DNA of 64,000 nt. It comes from Rhyacichthys aspro (lineage: Eukaryota > Chordata > Actinopteri > Gobiiformes > Rhyacichthyidae). The DNA lies in contig CM072148.1 of assembly GCA_036850595.1 (NCBI GenBank), positions 5,259,118 through 5,323,117 on the forward strand. The letters are read 5' to 3'. Below are positions 33,601-47,689 of this stretch, piece after piece. The position numbers were made by a program, and so were the translations under genes. Each line of letters begins with the position of its first letter. Within the stretch, counting starts at the first letter, position 1. The notes beneath the pieces were generated by a model. The model searched no databases. It had not been told where the DNA came from and saw only the letters and a list, made by a program, of their open reading frames with translations.

Positions 33601-35920
33601 GACGACAGCATGTCCCTGCAGGGCTTCCGTAGATGCTCAAAAGCTGCAGAAAGAAGAGATCTGGGGTTGGTTTATCAATCTGTGGTTTAGGCCTTCTACA
33701 CCTTCAACTTAAATATCTATTAACATGCTCTCAATCACATTTGTAATGTAATGTAAATGTACAATTATGTTATATCAATTTATAGGCAAAAGTTTAAAAA
33801 CTCTTTATATCAACTTAGCATGCCACAGAACTATGAATTACAGATTTTCTTTTTACAGTTACTGCCCTGCCACGAGTTTTTAAAGATCAAGCTTCTAAGT
33901 GAGCCAAATTAAGGCGTAGCTCTCTACTCCATCTAGTGGTATGAAATGGTATAACAGGCAGCTATGTCTTGTATTGATATACATGTAATACAACACATTA
34001 CATCATTGGTGTTGACTCATTACAGCAAAAGGCTAACAATTTTTAGTATATCAACTACAAGAGTAAAGCCAGAAATCATATACTTTTTAATGTGACTTGG
34101 TGTTTTTCATTTTACATTCACATAAAACTGAACATGTAAAACCAACGGGGTCACATTTATGCTAAAAGTGCGTTGTATTTACCGTATTTGGTGTCATTTG
34201 GAGACAAATGCTAGCACATGACACAAGCCTAACCCTGATTTAAATTCCTCATCATATTATTAAATGACGCCTCTAAAAGAATCTCTGGACTTGTCATTAC
34301 TACATGCAACAAACTAGTATAATACTTACATTGAAAATATATAAAATGATGTAACCATTACTGCAATCCACGCAGATTTTGAGTCTATCTTCATCCAAAT
34401 GGAAAAACAGACAAATAGAAAACATGATGTGTGTTTAACATGACGATATGACGAGTTGGCAGCACAACAGTGTAGGGCCTTTTTCCTGTTTTGCTGGAAG
34501 CTGGCTGTTTACACCTGCTCCCACTGGACCAATCTCTTCAGTGGAGGCAGGAAATTGAATGGTGATCATCTAATCTAAGTCTGGGCCAGAGAGAAAACAA
34601 GTACATTTACTAAACAATTACTCGAGTCTTAGCAGGCTAACATCAATATCTTGGCAACATTAATACACTTGTTATTGGTCCAGTGCAGTGCATGAGATAT
34701 TAGGAGCTGCAAGACAAACGATATTTATTACAACAGAACTAATCAAAATGGATGCAACTAATGGGCAATATCTTAAACTGTGAAAACAATGTAATATTTG
34801 TGCTAAAGATTCGTTGTCAAATCCTATCATAATCAGAGGAAATGTGTGGTTTTCATAAGCTCACTCCACAGCTCCAGACGACATAGATAACCGAAGCCTA
34901 GACACATTCCTCCTCACAATCTGGCTCTTGTCGGACAGACCCTAAACGCTCCGATAAGCCCAAGAACCCGAGTCCATCGCACTTTGCTTAGCGCTATCAC
35001 AAGGCTCTGAATGCGTGCACAAAATGTCTGGGACACAATTATAACATTCCAGAAAGTTCAGAACAGTCCACTGTTTTTCACGTTCTGCAGTGGCCGTAGT
35101 ATCTGCCTCTGAAGATGTTGATCGGTAGTTTTCCTCGTGCAAGGTAAACACAGAAACACATCTGTGGGCAATTTGAACGTGTCATGCTACTTGTAAACGC
35201 AGCTGTGAAGACCGAGTGGATCCACCTGAAGATAGCAAATCTCAGTCAAGAACGACGGATGGGTTTTCAGAAGAGCAGCTCCAGATGTAGCTTAGTTTGA
35301 AATGTAAATAAATTGCAGAAAAGTGTCTAGAATTAACTCACATTTCAAGCCGATTGTTCTAATTTTAAGGAAAACTAGAAGAAAACCACTGTAAACCCCA
35401 GTCTAGACTCTTAAAGCTACCGTTGCTAATAAAATGGTCCATATTGAATTGTTTGGTGTTGCAGATGTTGCCAAGTGGTGCTCTCAACTCCTCGGACCCT
35501 CAGCACGCTTCATACCCCCATCGATTCCCAACTGTCAATCATCACCAGTCACTGTTTCCATTGGGCTAACCCTGTGTTTACCCCCCTGCTCCACAGAACA
35601 CTTAATCCCTCCACTTATTTCCCCTGATTGTTAACAGTGTTGTGTTCAGCTTTGAAGTGAGGCATTTAAAGTCCCTCAGGGATCGTAACTGAACTACTGA
35701 ACACTGTCAACTTAAGAACATTCTTCACTACAAATAAGGAAATGTCGGTGAAAAAATAAAAACGTGAATGCAACTATTCTATGTTATATCTTGGGGCCTT
35801 TTTATGATCTTTTGTGTGTAGAAATATCCGCGCTAAATTGCCTTCTGGTGACTGGCTTTTGGCCTTAGCCCCGCCTCCTCTACAAATTCAAATCAGATTA
35901 AAATGATGACAATTTTATTA
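30616..35920. other. Gene desert, part 1
   Basis: No exon is supported. It contains a TTAA-AGGGATAGTTCTG MITE-like left end at 30650 without a visible partner; two copies of a segment with the core CATGTCCCTGCAGGGC and CCGTAG at about 31889-31955 and 33596-33650; and an inverted copy of the CCACTAGATGG dispersed element at 33905-33965. Confidence 0.4.
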
Positions 35921-36020
35921 AATTTAAAATTTAATTTAATTTAATTTAATTTAATTAATTAATAATAATAATAAAATTATTTTATTTTATTTTATTTTAT
36001 TTTATTTTATTTTACTTTAC
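35921..36020 (+). repeat. (TTTAA)n / (TTTTA)n pentanucleotide tract
   Basis: A run of TTTAA units grades through (AAT)n into about seven TTTTA units. Nearly pure A/T, likely polymorphic. Confidence 0.93.
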
Positions 36021-39000
36021 ATGTGATCTTTGACCTCTTGGCTGTATTGGCACTTCTTTGTTCAAGTTATCACTTTCTAGTGTGTTTTTAAATTTTACAA
36101 AAAGTGTCTGATAGGTCGATGGGAGGTGCCTTCCCTGTTCTTATTTTTATAATAAAACTGTATCTAAAAAGGAGATAGATGTGTTTAGATTAAGTGTTGC
36201 ACACAACCACAACTGCATTGGCTTTCTTGTGTGAAACTGTGAATGCTTAAAATATATTTAATAGATTTCAATAGAACAGAAGTCTAGAAGAACAACCTTG
36301 GTGTTTTGTTTAGTTTTTTTGGCTCCATTCTTCTTTAAAAACTTTGCACAACATGATGATCTAGTTTCCCACCTTTTTATGGTTTACTTTATAAAAAACA
36401 AATATTAATAGACATGGCAGCAGTTAAATGTCATTAAAAAAATCACTCTTTAGTAGAACCCAGCATCACTTTGTCCATTTTATATGTAGTCTACCCAACA
36501 GAGCAGTAAAGATATATCTTTTACTCTGACCATCCTTTGTGTGCCGTTACAGTTAAAGCAGTGTCACTTGACTGTTGCCAGCTGCCAGAGTTAAATGAGG
36601 ACCAGTTAAAAATAAATCCCAACAAAGGAACAATTGTTGTTCCAGACACAAGAGCAATCAACCCTCTATTCTTCTGGTACCAAAGGGTTAATTACTGTAC
36701 AATCAGGGCTATTTTTTCTTGCTCACATTTGTCCGCGTTGCACCTGTCTGTAATCAGGTGACACGGTGACTAGGCTCTGGGCAACACTCTGTCAAACTCA
36801 TTATTTGATTGAAACAAATGATAGACTTGATTTGATTTTCAGCTGTTCTCACCGGATACTTTCATTTACTCTTTGTTTCCAAATGTTTACCCACATCTCA
36901 CGTCCTCTCAGCATCAAACAGCTGCACTCTGGCTCATCGCGGTCCACTCATAAGACCTTCATGCATCATGCAGCAGCTTTCATGGCTGCCTGGTGTTTAT
37001 CGTCCATGTTGATTAACAGAACCCAGGGATTTGTTGGCCCGGGCTGGCCCTGCAGACTGTGTGAGTCTCACCCCTCCGGCAGAACGGGACACAGCTCACC
37101 GACCTTATCGCTCTCCCTGGTGTTTGTGAGTAAGACACGCAGAGGAGGGGGTCAAAGGTCAGCGGGGAGAAGACTGACACCATCTGGCAGTGATTATGTC
37201 TCTGATGAAAGCTTGATATATCGTATAAAGTGAACTTAAAGGGCATATATGAAGGAGGTTATTGTGTAATTGCCAATTAATGCAGTTGTAATCTCTCCTG
37301 AAACACATGAGCAGCAGCAAAAAACCTTTACATCTTAAAAAAGAGAATATTCTACTCAGATATTCAGATGAAAATAAAAACTGTTAGCATATATTAAATA
37401 AGGCAGTCATCGTGATAATAAACTATGTGGATGTACGCTGACTGCCAATGATCGTTATTGAGTGGATATGCATATCTAAGCACCACTCAGATCAATTAGC
37501 CTCAAGCACTAAACTGACCTTTCACCTTCACACTGGGGCCCACTTTGGCCCCGAAAGGTCAAAGGACACTGAGCGGCCCACCTGTGTACACAACTGAAAG
37601 AGGAAGCTTGTCGAAAATGAAAATACTCAACGAAAAAGGCAATTTAACAGAGAAAACGGAGCAGAAAGAGTCGTGGATTGGTTTGTAATTTAATATTTAA
37701 CAGTTTCAATATTGGATCAAAGGGACCATTTGAATCAAAGCACAGTTTAAAATTCATTAAGTCAGTGATCATATTAAAGATAGTATTGTTCAGAATGTCA
37801 AAGTTACAGCACATATCGTCTCAGACATAATCACACATGACTAAAAACATACTCATTTCATTTCTGTATAAAACGAAGGCCTGGTTTCAGACTGCAGCCG
37901 TCTTATCGCTCATTCAATCCATCTCCAGTCCCAGCCCTCGGCACTGATTGGTGTTTCCTGTGTTTTAGGATCAAAGCTGAGGAAAAGGGCAGTGCCAGTC
38001 CTTCCAGAGCCCAGCACGGAGCTCACTGTATGAAAATACGGCTCATTAACAGCAGTCTGGGCTCTTATTGTAAAGCTATGTTCTTTTGATAGACCTATAT
38101 TTTTCTTAGACGTCATCTCAGCTCATTATGAAGTATGATTCTAATCACATGCATTGCACTGCAGTGTGTTCATGATAACAGCAGTAAAAGTGTCAACACT
38201 TGTTGCTCCAGCCAGAGACATAAACTATGACTGGACCACTTTTCCTGAAAACCACGTGGTGGACTTGAGCCTCATCATTATCATCATCATTTCCTGTCCC
38301 TGTTTATACTGAATATTCTTCCAGGAAACAGCGTAGTAGTTACAGTAAAGTTCATTTGACGCTGTTCCAAAGACGTCAGTGTGTTTCATAACAGAGATAA
38401 CAACAGAAGACTCAAGTAGTGTCGGAGGTAACATCTTATATTACTTTGTACCACTAGATGGAGTCATGAGGCACTGCTTTGGTCTGAACTAGAGCTTTTT
38501 TTTTCTAAAGGTCCCATGTTGCAAGTGGTGTGACAGGACAGCTATCGTAAACTGATAAATGAACCGTAATTCAGAGTTCTGTGGCATGCCAGTTTATTAA
38601 ATGTTCTTACGCTTCTTAATTGTGTTGATAAATGAAATGGCTTTTTTAAATGTCCAAAGTTACGAATCATGAAAGTCATCATGAAATCTGTTCCTCTAAT
38701 GACTTTTAATATATTCAAAAGAAAATGTTCAGTGTGTGTTTCCCAGTAAATTAAAAACTGTCACAAGGAACAACGTAATCATCCTAAAATTCACATATTT
38801 CATCATTTCCACTGATTAGTTTCATTAAACCCGGTTCATGACCCCTGTTGTCGTCCACAGAGCTGCTCTTAACCTCATAAATGTCTAACATTACATATTC
38901 TCATTGAAGACAATTTAGTTAGATCTATTTCTGCTGCAATAACAACATCAAAAAATCTATACACTGACTCTGGTCTTTTATATTGAAGAACCATGCAGAC

Positions 39001-41200
39001 GTTACATTACAGATCAATATGTTGGACGTCTTTCTGCCATTACTCACATTTATTGCCACATCAAACCTGAATTTATTTATTTTTTGGTGAAAAAGGGGTG
39101 AAAGATGCAGTGAGATCCAGATGAGTGAAGCAACACGAGAGGCTTCCTGTGGTTAGGGAGCCTCAGAGCGGAGTGGATTACATGTTTAAAAGTCTTGGAT
39201 CACAGTACAGCCTACAGCCATACCTCCACCTCCATCTGCTGCTGGAGCTACAGCAGCCGGGCTAATGACCTCAGCCCGCTAGCGCGCTCTAAGCTCAAAT
39301 GGGCTCATCATCAATATGTCTGACCCTGGGATGGACTCGCAGCTCCACATCAGCAGGAGGTCCAGCTCTCACATGCACAACATCTACACAAACCTCTCAA
39401 AAAATACGTGTTTGTACACATCACTCACTCTTTGTGACACTTTTGGATGTGTTCTTGTTCCTGCGTTTACAGATTTACAGAGATTGACTTAATTCAAAAC
39501 TGTGTGTTTTAAAAAGATCCTAAAAAGATCCACATTTTCTCCCCTGGAGTTCCTCAAGGATCAATTGAAGGCACGCAGTGTTTTAGTTTATCTTCAGGTC
39601 TTGCTTTTTGAGTTGCTTTTTCAAAGAAGAGAAATGTTACCCTGACAGGTTCAATAATTCACAGATAATGACTTTTATACACGTGTGAGGTGTCTATATA
39701 TAATGGCACAATGGACCCATGAAGTCCACTGAAGAGATTTTGAAACTAGAGGTAATTAGCATCTTTAGATAGCTGCATGATGGTTACAAAGCTGTAGAAA
39801 CATGGGGTAAACAGAGTGTGTAGCTTACAGTAGACTCAATATACTCTATACTCTACTCTATATACGATATAATGAAGAATCTCTGGTCTATATGCTCTGT
39901 CACTTATGGTTTCTTTTCTTTCACTTTCTCATAAAGGCTAAATTCATAACATAACAGAAATATAACCCTTGTATACCATGCTGTTTGTATTTTGTGATGT
40001 TTACATTATTAGTAATGTCTTTGGAGCTTCTGACTTCAAGGCTTTCTGCTTCATTAATCCTGGTCTATACATTATCACTGTGTCTCTTAATTGGCCCCAC
40101 ATTAATTTGACAAGTAAATCCAAATAAAGTGCAGCTATCTCAGCTGGAATCAGGGCTGCTATAGCCTCTGTGCACATCCAACTCACTTAAACCCAACTGA
40201 GTCTTGTGAACATTGTTATACTTAGTTAATAAAACATAAACAGACAGAACCGACCTGGGGCGACCCGCGGCTTGTTGTGAATGCAGGGCCACCTACTGGG
40301 AGCCACACAGGGGTCCGTGTTGCCTATAGTGTTAGGGCTGAGGCTGTGATCATCGCTGTTCTGATGTCCTGAATCCACATCTCCATCAGTGGGCTTTTTT
40401 TTTTTATTTCCACAGGACCCAATTCCCAGGGACAACACATGGAGTCTCATGAAACACGTCCAAGAAAAACATGGACCCCCGTGACCTGCGGGGACGGTCA
40501 GTGTGGGGCTCTAAATCCTCCAGGGGGATCCCAGGGGCCGAGCAAGAGATGATTTAATTACACAAGGAAAACATAGTGTGTACATGTGTGTGTTTGCCCG
40601 GCTGCGTATGAATGTTGGCCTTCTCTGCTTCCCCAGAAACACCATGGCATGAGTGGCTTTTTCAACCGCGAGCTATTTATTTGTTTTTTTAAATAGTCCA
40701 CAAATTATTTCCAAGTTGAATTATTGCGGTAGATGCACAGAATTAATATGAGTGTTTTGGGGTTTATGCCGGGTCAGTGACGTACTTCAAATGATGTTCC
40801 GGGATTAGACGAGAACACAGTTGATTAAAGGAATCTTTTTTATTTTTTAATATAGCTATGAATCAGTAATAATTGTGAGAGAGAAAGAGAGAGTTTGTGT
40901 TTATTTATAATCAGTATTAAATAATATGTTCTATTTGTAGCTGGTTATTTTTCATGTCACTGAATTCAAGTTGCAAATTTAAAATGCGATTAGGCTGAGT
41001 AGAAATCAGAAAAACGTCTGGAATGTAATCAAATCTATTTCTAGGTTTTTCTTTTGAAAAAAAAAAAAGTTTTTTGTCTACATTGGTTTCTTCAGGGATC
41101 AGTGTTTGACAAACCAAAGTTTTTTTTATTTTTAACCTAGATAAATGTTATTTTGAGTAAGAGTTTAGATGTCTACAGCACATATGTGTGTGTCTGTTGG
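36021..41200. other. Gene desert, part 2
   Basis: No exon is supported. A copy of the dispersed CTTTGTACCACTAGATGG segment lies at 38430-38480. Open frames at 36537-37233 have no recognisable domain and no convincing splice sites. Confidence 0.4.
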
Positions 41201-41202
41201 GG

Positions 41203-41435
41203 TCAATTATTTATACTTCATTGTCCCTGTGGGGAAATTCACTCTCTGCATTTAAACCATGCATCATCCAGTGCAGCCAGGACCCTTTCCAGATGTTGAG
41301 CCAGTACTGTTTACAGACTTGAGGATTGGCCCATACTCTGCGTGTTTGATGGTTCTGAACTCAGACAGACCGGTTCTGCTCAGGGATCGAACTGTGAGGC
41401 AACAGTGCTAACCACCCTGTCTCAGTGCCACCGTG
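41203..41435 (+). repeat. Fish interspersed repeat fragment (TTCATTGTCCC...GGGATCGAAC...GCTAACCACC type)
   Basis: The order is CTTCATTGTCCCTGTGGGG, then CAGTGCAGCCAGGACCC, then CAGGGATCGAACTGTGAGGC and AGTGCTAACCACCCTG. This order of phrases is familiar from a common teleost SINE/LINE tail. It is degraded and its class is uncertain. Confidence 0.5.
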
Positions 41436-43200
41436 AGGTTTGCCCTTCTTGGCTCGTCTAGAAAAACCTCTTTTGTGCTCCGTGATGTGATACTGGTGTG
41501 AACGACATGACTGTTCCCTTTTACACTGCCTCCTGTCGTCCTGACTTCTACAGTGATGTATAGTTTTTACACACCTGACTTCATTTTCACTGTACACATG
41601 TATACGTATATATTCCTCGACATAAATACACATAACATTTGTTCCCATTAATACTCAAGCTGTATTTACCTGTGTCACATTTGATAGAAAAACTGTTTAA
41701 AGATGTATCTAAATATTTATATAAACACATTTGTGTAGAATCGGCATAGTGTCACTTATTATATATCTAATATTGCACAAGCTGAGGATAAAACTTTATT
41801 AAAAAACAGAAAGCAGCTGTGAACATTTAATGACACTCAAAGCCACAGACTGCTTTTTAAAGCCAAAGAACAAAAACACTAACATTTTGCAACGTTTATT
41901 AAAGTGAATACAGCCTGTTTGTTTTACATTATTTAGACAAAATATGCAATTAATACATTCATAGCAGTTATATCTGTATTGTTATTAATCCACTAAGTGC
42001 ATTCCACTGAAAATACTCTGGTTATTTGCCTTTTTATTCATACAATGGACAAAAATGCAACTAGAAAATAAATAAGCAACTAGAACATTACAGTCTAGCA
42101 CAGTCCCTGAAGTACACTTTGGTTCACATTATCATGTTGATAATCAGAACAGTGCAGCACAAACTCCAAATAAAATAAACAAAGCTATGAAAAATGCACC
42201 AAATGAAAAGGAGAAGCAAGAAAGCAAGAACAATACTAAACAAAGCTGGTGCAGTGGATTTAATAATGCTCTTGGACCAAATGGACAAAAACAGAATCAT
42301 TTTAGTGAGTGTTATAACTTATAATACATACAGCACATAGAGGATTATAAAAGAACTGATATATGTAGACACTAATAAACAAGGTCAAGGAATATTAGCT
42401 AAAAAACAATGGTTTATGTTCCCAATGTTTAGTGTTTTATTGTATTAGTAGTCATGTTTCTTTTTAATTCTGTGGCAAATTTCCCAAACTCTTAAACCTT
42501 AAGGCCTTGATGCCCATGTGATTGCTCCTGCAGCGCCTAATTACAAACATGTGCATGCTCCGCTCTTGCCCTTATCCTGAATACTCTACATATGGCAGCA
42601 CTTAATTGGTGAAGGCTTGAAGGCTTGGACTTGGATTGATGACAGAGAGTGAAAATAAAAAATAAAGATAAAAGATCAAGAGCTAAAAAGTGGCCTGAAA
42701 GATAGCAACAAAGACAAATATACAGCCGTCTGCAGCGTTGCAAACAGAGCTGACCCCGTATTCCAGAGAAGATTACAGAATGGATCATGAGCATCAAATG
42801 GCTGCTGAGAAAATGCTGGGTTGTGACCTTCTGTGGCATTGCAAATATTTAAAAATGCACCGTGATGAGTTTATTTTCAGTTGTAAACAGGAGCCGGAGG
42901 AAGCTTCAAATACAAAACGATGCCGTGTCGTGCATTGGTTTTGAAATCAGTGGCAGAAGTTCAAGAGTAATCAACAGCTTATACTGCCGAGTAAAGTTTT
43001 TGTTCAGCATTATTTCAATACAGACCAATGTTGCATTTACATGGAACCAGCAGACTTTCTGGTGGACTACACTATACTGCTTTTCTACTAGAGTATAAAG
43101 TTGCTAAATCCCTATCTTGATGTGGACTTGATATACAATTCAGCTTGTGAAAATCTACTACAAAAATCACACTTATCTGTTTTAACTGTTGCTGTACTCT
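41436..43200. other. Gene desert, part 3
   Basis: AT-rich non-coding sequence with no recognised feature. Confidence 0.4.
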
Positions 43201-44130
43201 ACTATACTGTGTTATGCAGTTTTGCTATGCCATACTCTAGTACTATAAACTAACTTCACATTACTATTATTATTATTATTAGCATGCTATACTTCACTCT
43301 ATATTATACTACACTACAGTACACTACGGTATGCAATTCTTGACGCTATACTATACTATACTATACTATACTATACTATACTATACTATACTATACTATA
43401 CTATACTATACTACAGCACTCTATACTTCACTCTATACTATACAGTATTATATATTGTATTAATTGGTTTGGTTACTACACTACACTACACTACATTACA
43501 CTACACTACACTACACTACACTACACTACACTACACTGCACATGCTATACTTCACGCTATACTATGCTATACTGTACTATACTACACATGCTATACTTCA
43601 CTCTACACTATGATGTACTGTACTACACTACACTACATATGCTATACTTCACTCTATACTATGCTATACTGTACTACACTACACGTGATATACTTCACTC
43701 TACACTCTGCTATACTGTACTACACTACACTACACATGCTATACTTCACTCTATACTATGCTATACACTACTACAGTTCATAAAATCAGAGGGAAACATG
43801 TCTGATCTCGACAAGAAGCTTGCAAAACCTAAGCTACATTTTAAACAGATGATAAAACCTTACTATACTGCAGCTTGATATTGTCAACAGTAAAATCAAA
43901 TTATCTTGTCAGAATTTTTTAATTACTTACTTTTTATTTTAAGTCAAAAGTCAGATTTTTTTTGTTTACTCAAAATAAAAAATCACAGTTGTCTACATTA
44001 ACTGTTGCTGTAGTTATTGAACTTTGAAAGAACTATACAAAACAATGCTACTCAACCCTACTATGTCACACTGTATTATGTTATACTATACTTCATTACA
44101 CCATACTACCCTACTATGCTATACTATAAA
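43200..44130 (+). repeat. Pentanucleotide satellite (CTATA/CTACA) with higher-order units
   Basis: It contains 13 perfect CTATA units (43346-43410) and about 12 CTACA units (43476-43535). A higher-order array follows, in which a phrase starting ATGCTATACTTCACTCTA repeats at about 43541, 43587, 43638, 43684 and 43735, with spacing alternating 46 and 51 bp. Degenerate outliers extend to both sides. Open frames of 104-150 aa here are artefacts of the stop-free repeat. Confidence 0.92.
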
Positions 44131-46590
44131 AGAAGCATGTCATCACATATTGTTGAACTACAACAGTGAAAACTATCTTAAACTTAAGATATTATGAGAA
44201 AAGATAAACACAGCAGACAATACTCAGTGCTCCATCTACATACATGTAGATCTGCAAATTGCATGTTTGTAAATGATTTAAAATAATTGAACACTGATGA
44301 ATTAAAGACTGTGGCCAAAAGAATGTATTTGTATAAAAAAAAACAACATGCATTTTTCTGATTATTTGAGTCATGCTGTTTTGTTTGTTTTTTCCTGTTT
44401 TGTAAAACAGACAGTCTCTTCCTTCTGGCTGATTCCATGTGAGTGCAGTATTAACCATCTGAAACGTATTTCCTCATGGCACTATTACCAGGTCAAATGT
44501 TGCATGTGTTATGTAGCAACTGGACACCACATGACTTTAACGAAGGAGCAACTAAATACTCGTGGCTTGACAAGTGAAAACAATGTGAATCAAAAACACT
44601 GACGTGAAAAATCTGGCTAATAAATCATGACATGCATTAAAGGAATAGTCATCAACACTTTTAACTGAATAAGAGTTAAACTGTAGCTGTATATTATATG
44701 ATAGACACCTGTTTCTCAAGTGTTGCATGTCCAGAAATCTGGTATCCCATATCTATTTTATCCAATCAGAAGAGAAAATGTAACAAATAGGTGATCATTT
44801 TTCCTGACATCGACGGACCAGTAAAAAAAATATATTTTAAAGTAGCTTTGTGGTTGTTTGTTTGCTTCTTAGGCTTGTTTGTGGCCAGTAGTTATATTCT
44901 CCATATTTGTCCATATCTCTGGTAAAAATAGCTTTTTATTATTGGTAAGAACCGATCACATGGAGCGTAACATTGGATAAAAAGTAAAACTGAAGACTGA
45001 ATGTGTGAAGACTGTAATGGGCCTTTTATGTGGGCAGCATTGTGCACAAACAAATGCCAGTTTGCAACTCTCAATGAGGGGCAGACTATTGATGTTTATT
45101 TTCTGAAGATGAGTTGAGTTTATAAAGCCAAAAGTTTCCATAATTAGAATCAGATCTTTAGTAAAACTCCTGCAGCTTCACTCCACTGTTTTAAAATCCT
45201 CATTAGGCATTCTTAATTGTGTTCTTTAAGGGGTACACATTTAAAACTATTTGGTTTAGCAAAATAGATGGATTTTTAAATAGTGTTTTTAGATTTTATG
45301 CTTCATCCAAGTGATTTGCTGTGGAAAAAAAAACCCTCTGGAAGCAACACTTAAAATAAACAGCCCTCTTTTTTTGAGCTTTTGCTTCAATTTTTTCTGC
45401 AATTGCCCGTTTTGCCCTCCCCATAACACCGCCTCTGTATCTACTACAACCACTGCAGCCATAACCATCAGTTAAAGTCATTCCTGACAGTTGATTGGTT
45501 TGTTTATTTTCCCTCAAAATATTGTGCAGCTGAGCAAATAATCTAGAGACTGACCTCAAAGGCAAAATAAAAAGATATTGGGACAGAACAGTGGAAAGAA
45601 CAGTGGAAAACTACACTTAATTTTTGAATGTGAGTCAATGTGAGCCAGTCCCACCACATAAACAGTCTATTTACTATATGTTATAATAATACTATATATA
45701 ATAAACACTCATATGACGCACACAAACAGCTGATACAGACCAACACTATAGGGACACATACCAGTAGTCTCTGTGTCAAAGGACTAATGTGCCAAGTTTA
45801 TTTATACCCACATCTATCAGCGTGTCTTTCACAGAGCTCGTCTAACTACACTCGAAGTAATCCTTTCTGACGGACGTGTGCCCTGTTTTTTCGAACTACA
45901 GACCGACTGAAAGCTTTTGGAAATGCCCCTGTGATGGAGAGCGTTACTGGCAATAAATAAGCCAATAACGTCGTCTAAGAACAGAAAACAAGCCCAGAGA
46001 CATGCGTGAGAAATGTGTAACCTTTCACAGGGTTCAGTGGGCTTTGGCGCTCTGCCTGGACTCAGCAAATACAAATGAACCCAGGGCTTTCCGAATCCAA
46101 AATATGAAAGGGGCTTCTCGATAAATACGGGCTATAATTTAAAAAGGAACGATAGAGGTCAGAGGGCCTTTACATTTAGAATAAATTGAAGATGCCTCAG
46201 AATAGGACCACTATACTGTCACACTGTGTATATTATCTTTGTATAATGCAGCCATTTATTCATGTTCCAGGCAAAAAGTGAGGGTGTTGCTTTTTGAGTG
46301 ACAGATCTTTATTTACACACAATGTAAAACAAAATGAGCAGGTTAAAAATGACAAAGAAGGAATCAAAGACCTTTATTAAATGTTGGTATTAGCCACTGG
46401 ACACAAATGTGCTTTTATGTTTGTTTATTGTACATAGATTTATATTGCAACTGTAAACTTCATAGACAACAACTTGTTCTGGCACAATATTAAAGAAAGA
46501 TGTCATTACTTGCAGGACATTTCTGAAAATAAATAAATAAATCTATATATCTAATTGAAAGAAAAATAATCAGCAATTAGCAACCAACAA
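44131..46590. other. Gene desert, part 4
   Basis: No exon. TTAA-AGGAATAGTCATC at 44637 resembles one end of a TTAA MITE without its partner. Confidence 0.4.
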
Positions 46591-46776
46591 AATGAACTCA
46601 AATGCAAATCAATATGCCACACAATAAGCAAATGTATAATGTAGTGGAGTAAAAGTAAAACCAGTTAATAAATAAATACAATTATATAGAGCAAAATCAT
46701 TGCAATATTAAGCCTCAAGGTCATTTTGATGGTTCCACAACATCACAAACCAACCTTTACACCAGAGTAACTATAT
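46591..46776 (+). repeat. Local duplicated segment A, copy 1
   Basis: It shares ordered blocks with 49103-49268, including GTGGAGTAAAAGTAAAA, AGAGCAAAATCA, GCCTCAAG, TCATTTTGATGGT and TTTACACCAGAGTAACTAT. Copy 1 has small insertions relative to copy 2. Confidence 0.75.
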
Positions 46777-47689
46777 ACTCATCAAATTTTGAATCTTTAT
46801 AAAGAAAATAAGCACTGGTCTTTTTGTAATAACTAGAACTATGACACAGTTTGTTTATTCATTCCTGGTGCACTCACATGTGTCATTCCCAAAGTCATCT
46901 CACTGGTGGATCAGTCACTGAGGCCAGCTTCAGAGGCCTAATCCCTTTTGTTGCAGAAAGAGACAATTTTACGACAATAACACTTCAAGTTCCAGTCATT
47001 TTGGGATAAATTGTCACATTTAAAAACCCAGAATAGGAACAGGGCCAATTCTGGTGACAGTTCTACAGAATAGTGAGGCACACTTTCAGAGGACAGGGTT
47101 TGAGCATTAAAACAAAAGTCTAAAAAACAGAAATTGCACCGACTTCTCTCATTATTACCCTTTTCAGAACCAGATCATTTAGGATTATGGAGCAACACAA
47201 CTGTCTCAGGTCAGAAAATCTCTTAAATTAGTGTTGTATAAAATTACTGCACATACACTAGAGCTTATACCTCACATCCTCATTCACTTTAACACGTGTT
47301 GATGATTCTGTTGTGCTTTAGGGGGATGACCACTAGATGTCAGAGTTGCCTGGTTTTCAGAACACTCCAGAACAGTTCACAAACCTTCCTGCTTTCCCTC
47401 TGTGTGACATTAATGCGGTTTGGACTAACTACTACTTTTTACTTTTTAATGCATTCTGAACATTTGCTAATGCCCCAATTAGATCTGCAGCTTGTGGTCT
47501 GTGGCACCTTTTCCATACGCTTGAATTACAGCTGTTTCCAGTTGCACACGAACATTGTTTTCGTGTTAAATTGTCAGGAATTTGGAGCAAACTGAACTGC
47601 TTTCTCATTAGTCATTTCCAATTCCTTGTCAGTCATTCAAAGTCCTTTAAAGTCCACCATTAGCGCAGAGAAAGTCTACCTTCAACACT

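Noticed and set aside
43331..43878. Open frames of 104-150 aa rich in Tyr, Leu and Thr
   Set aside because: They arise because a stop-free pentamer repeats in all frames; composition is purely periodic with no splice or domain evidence.
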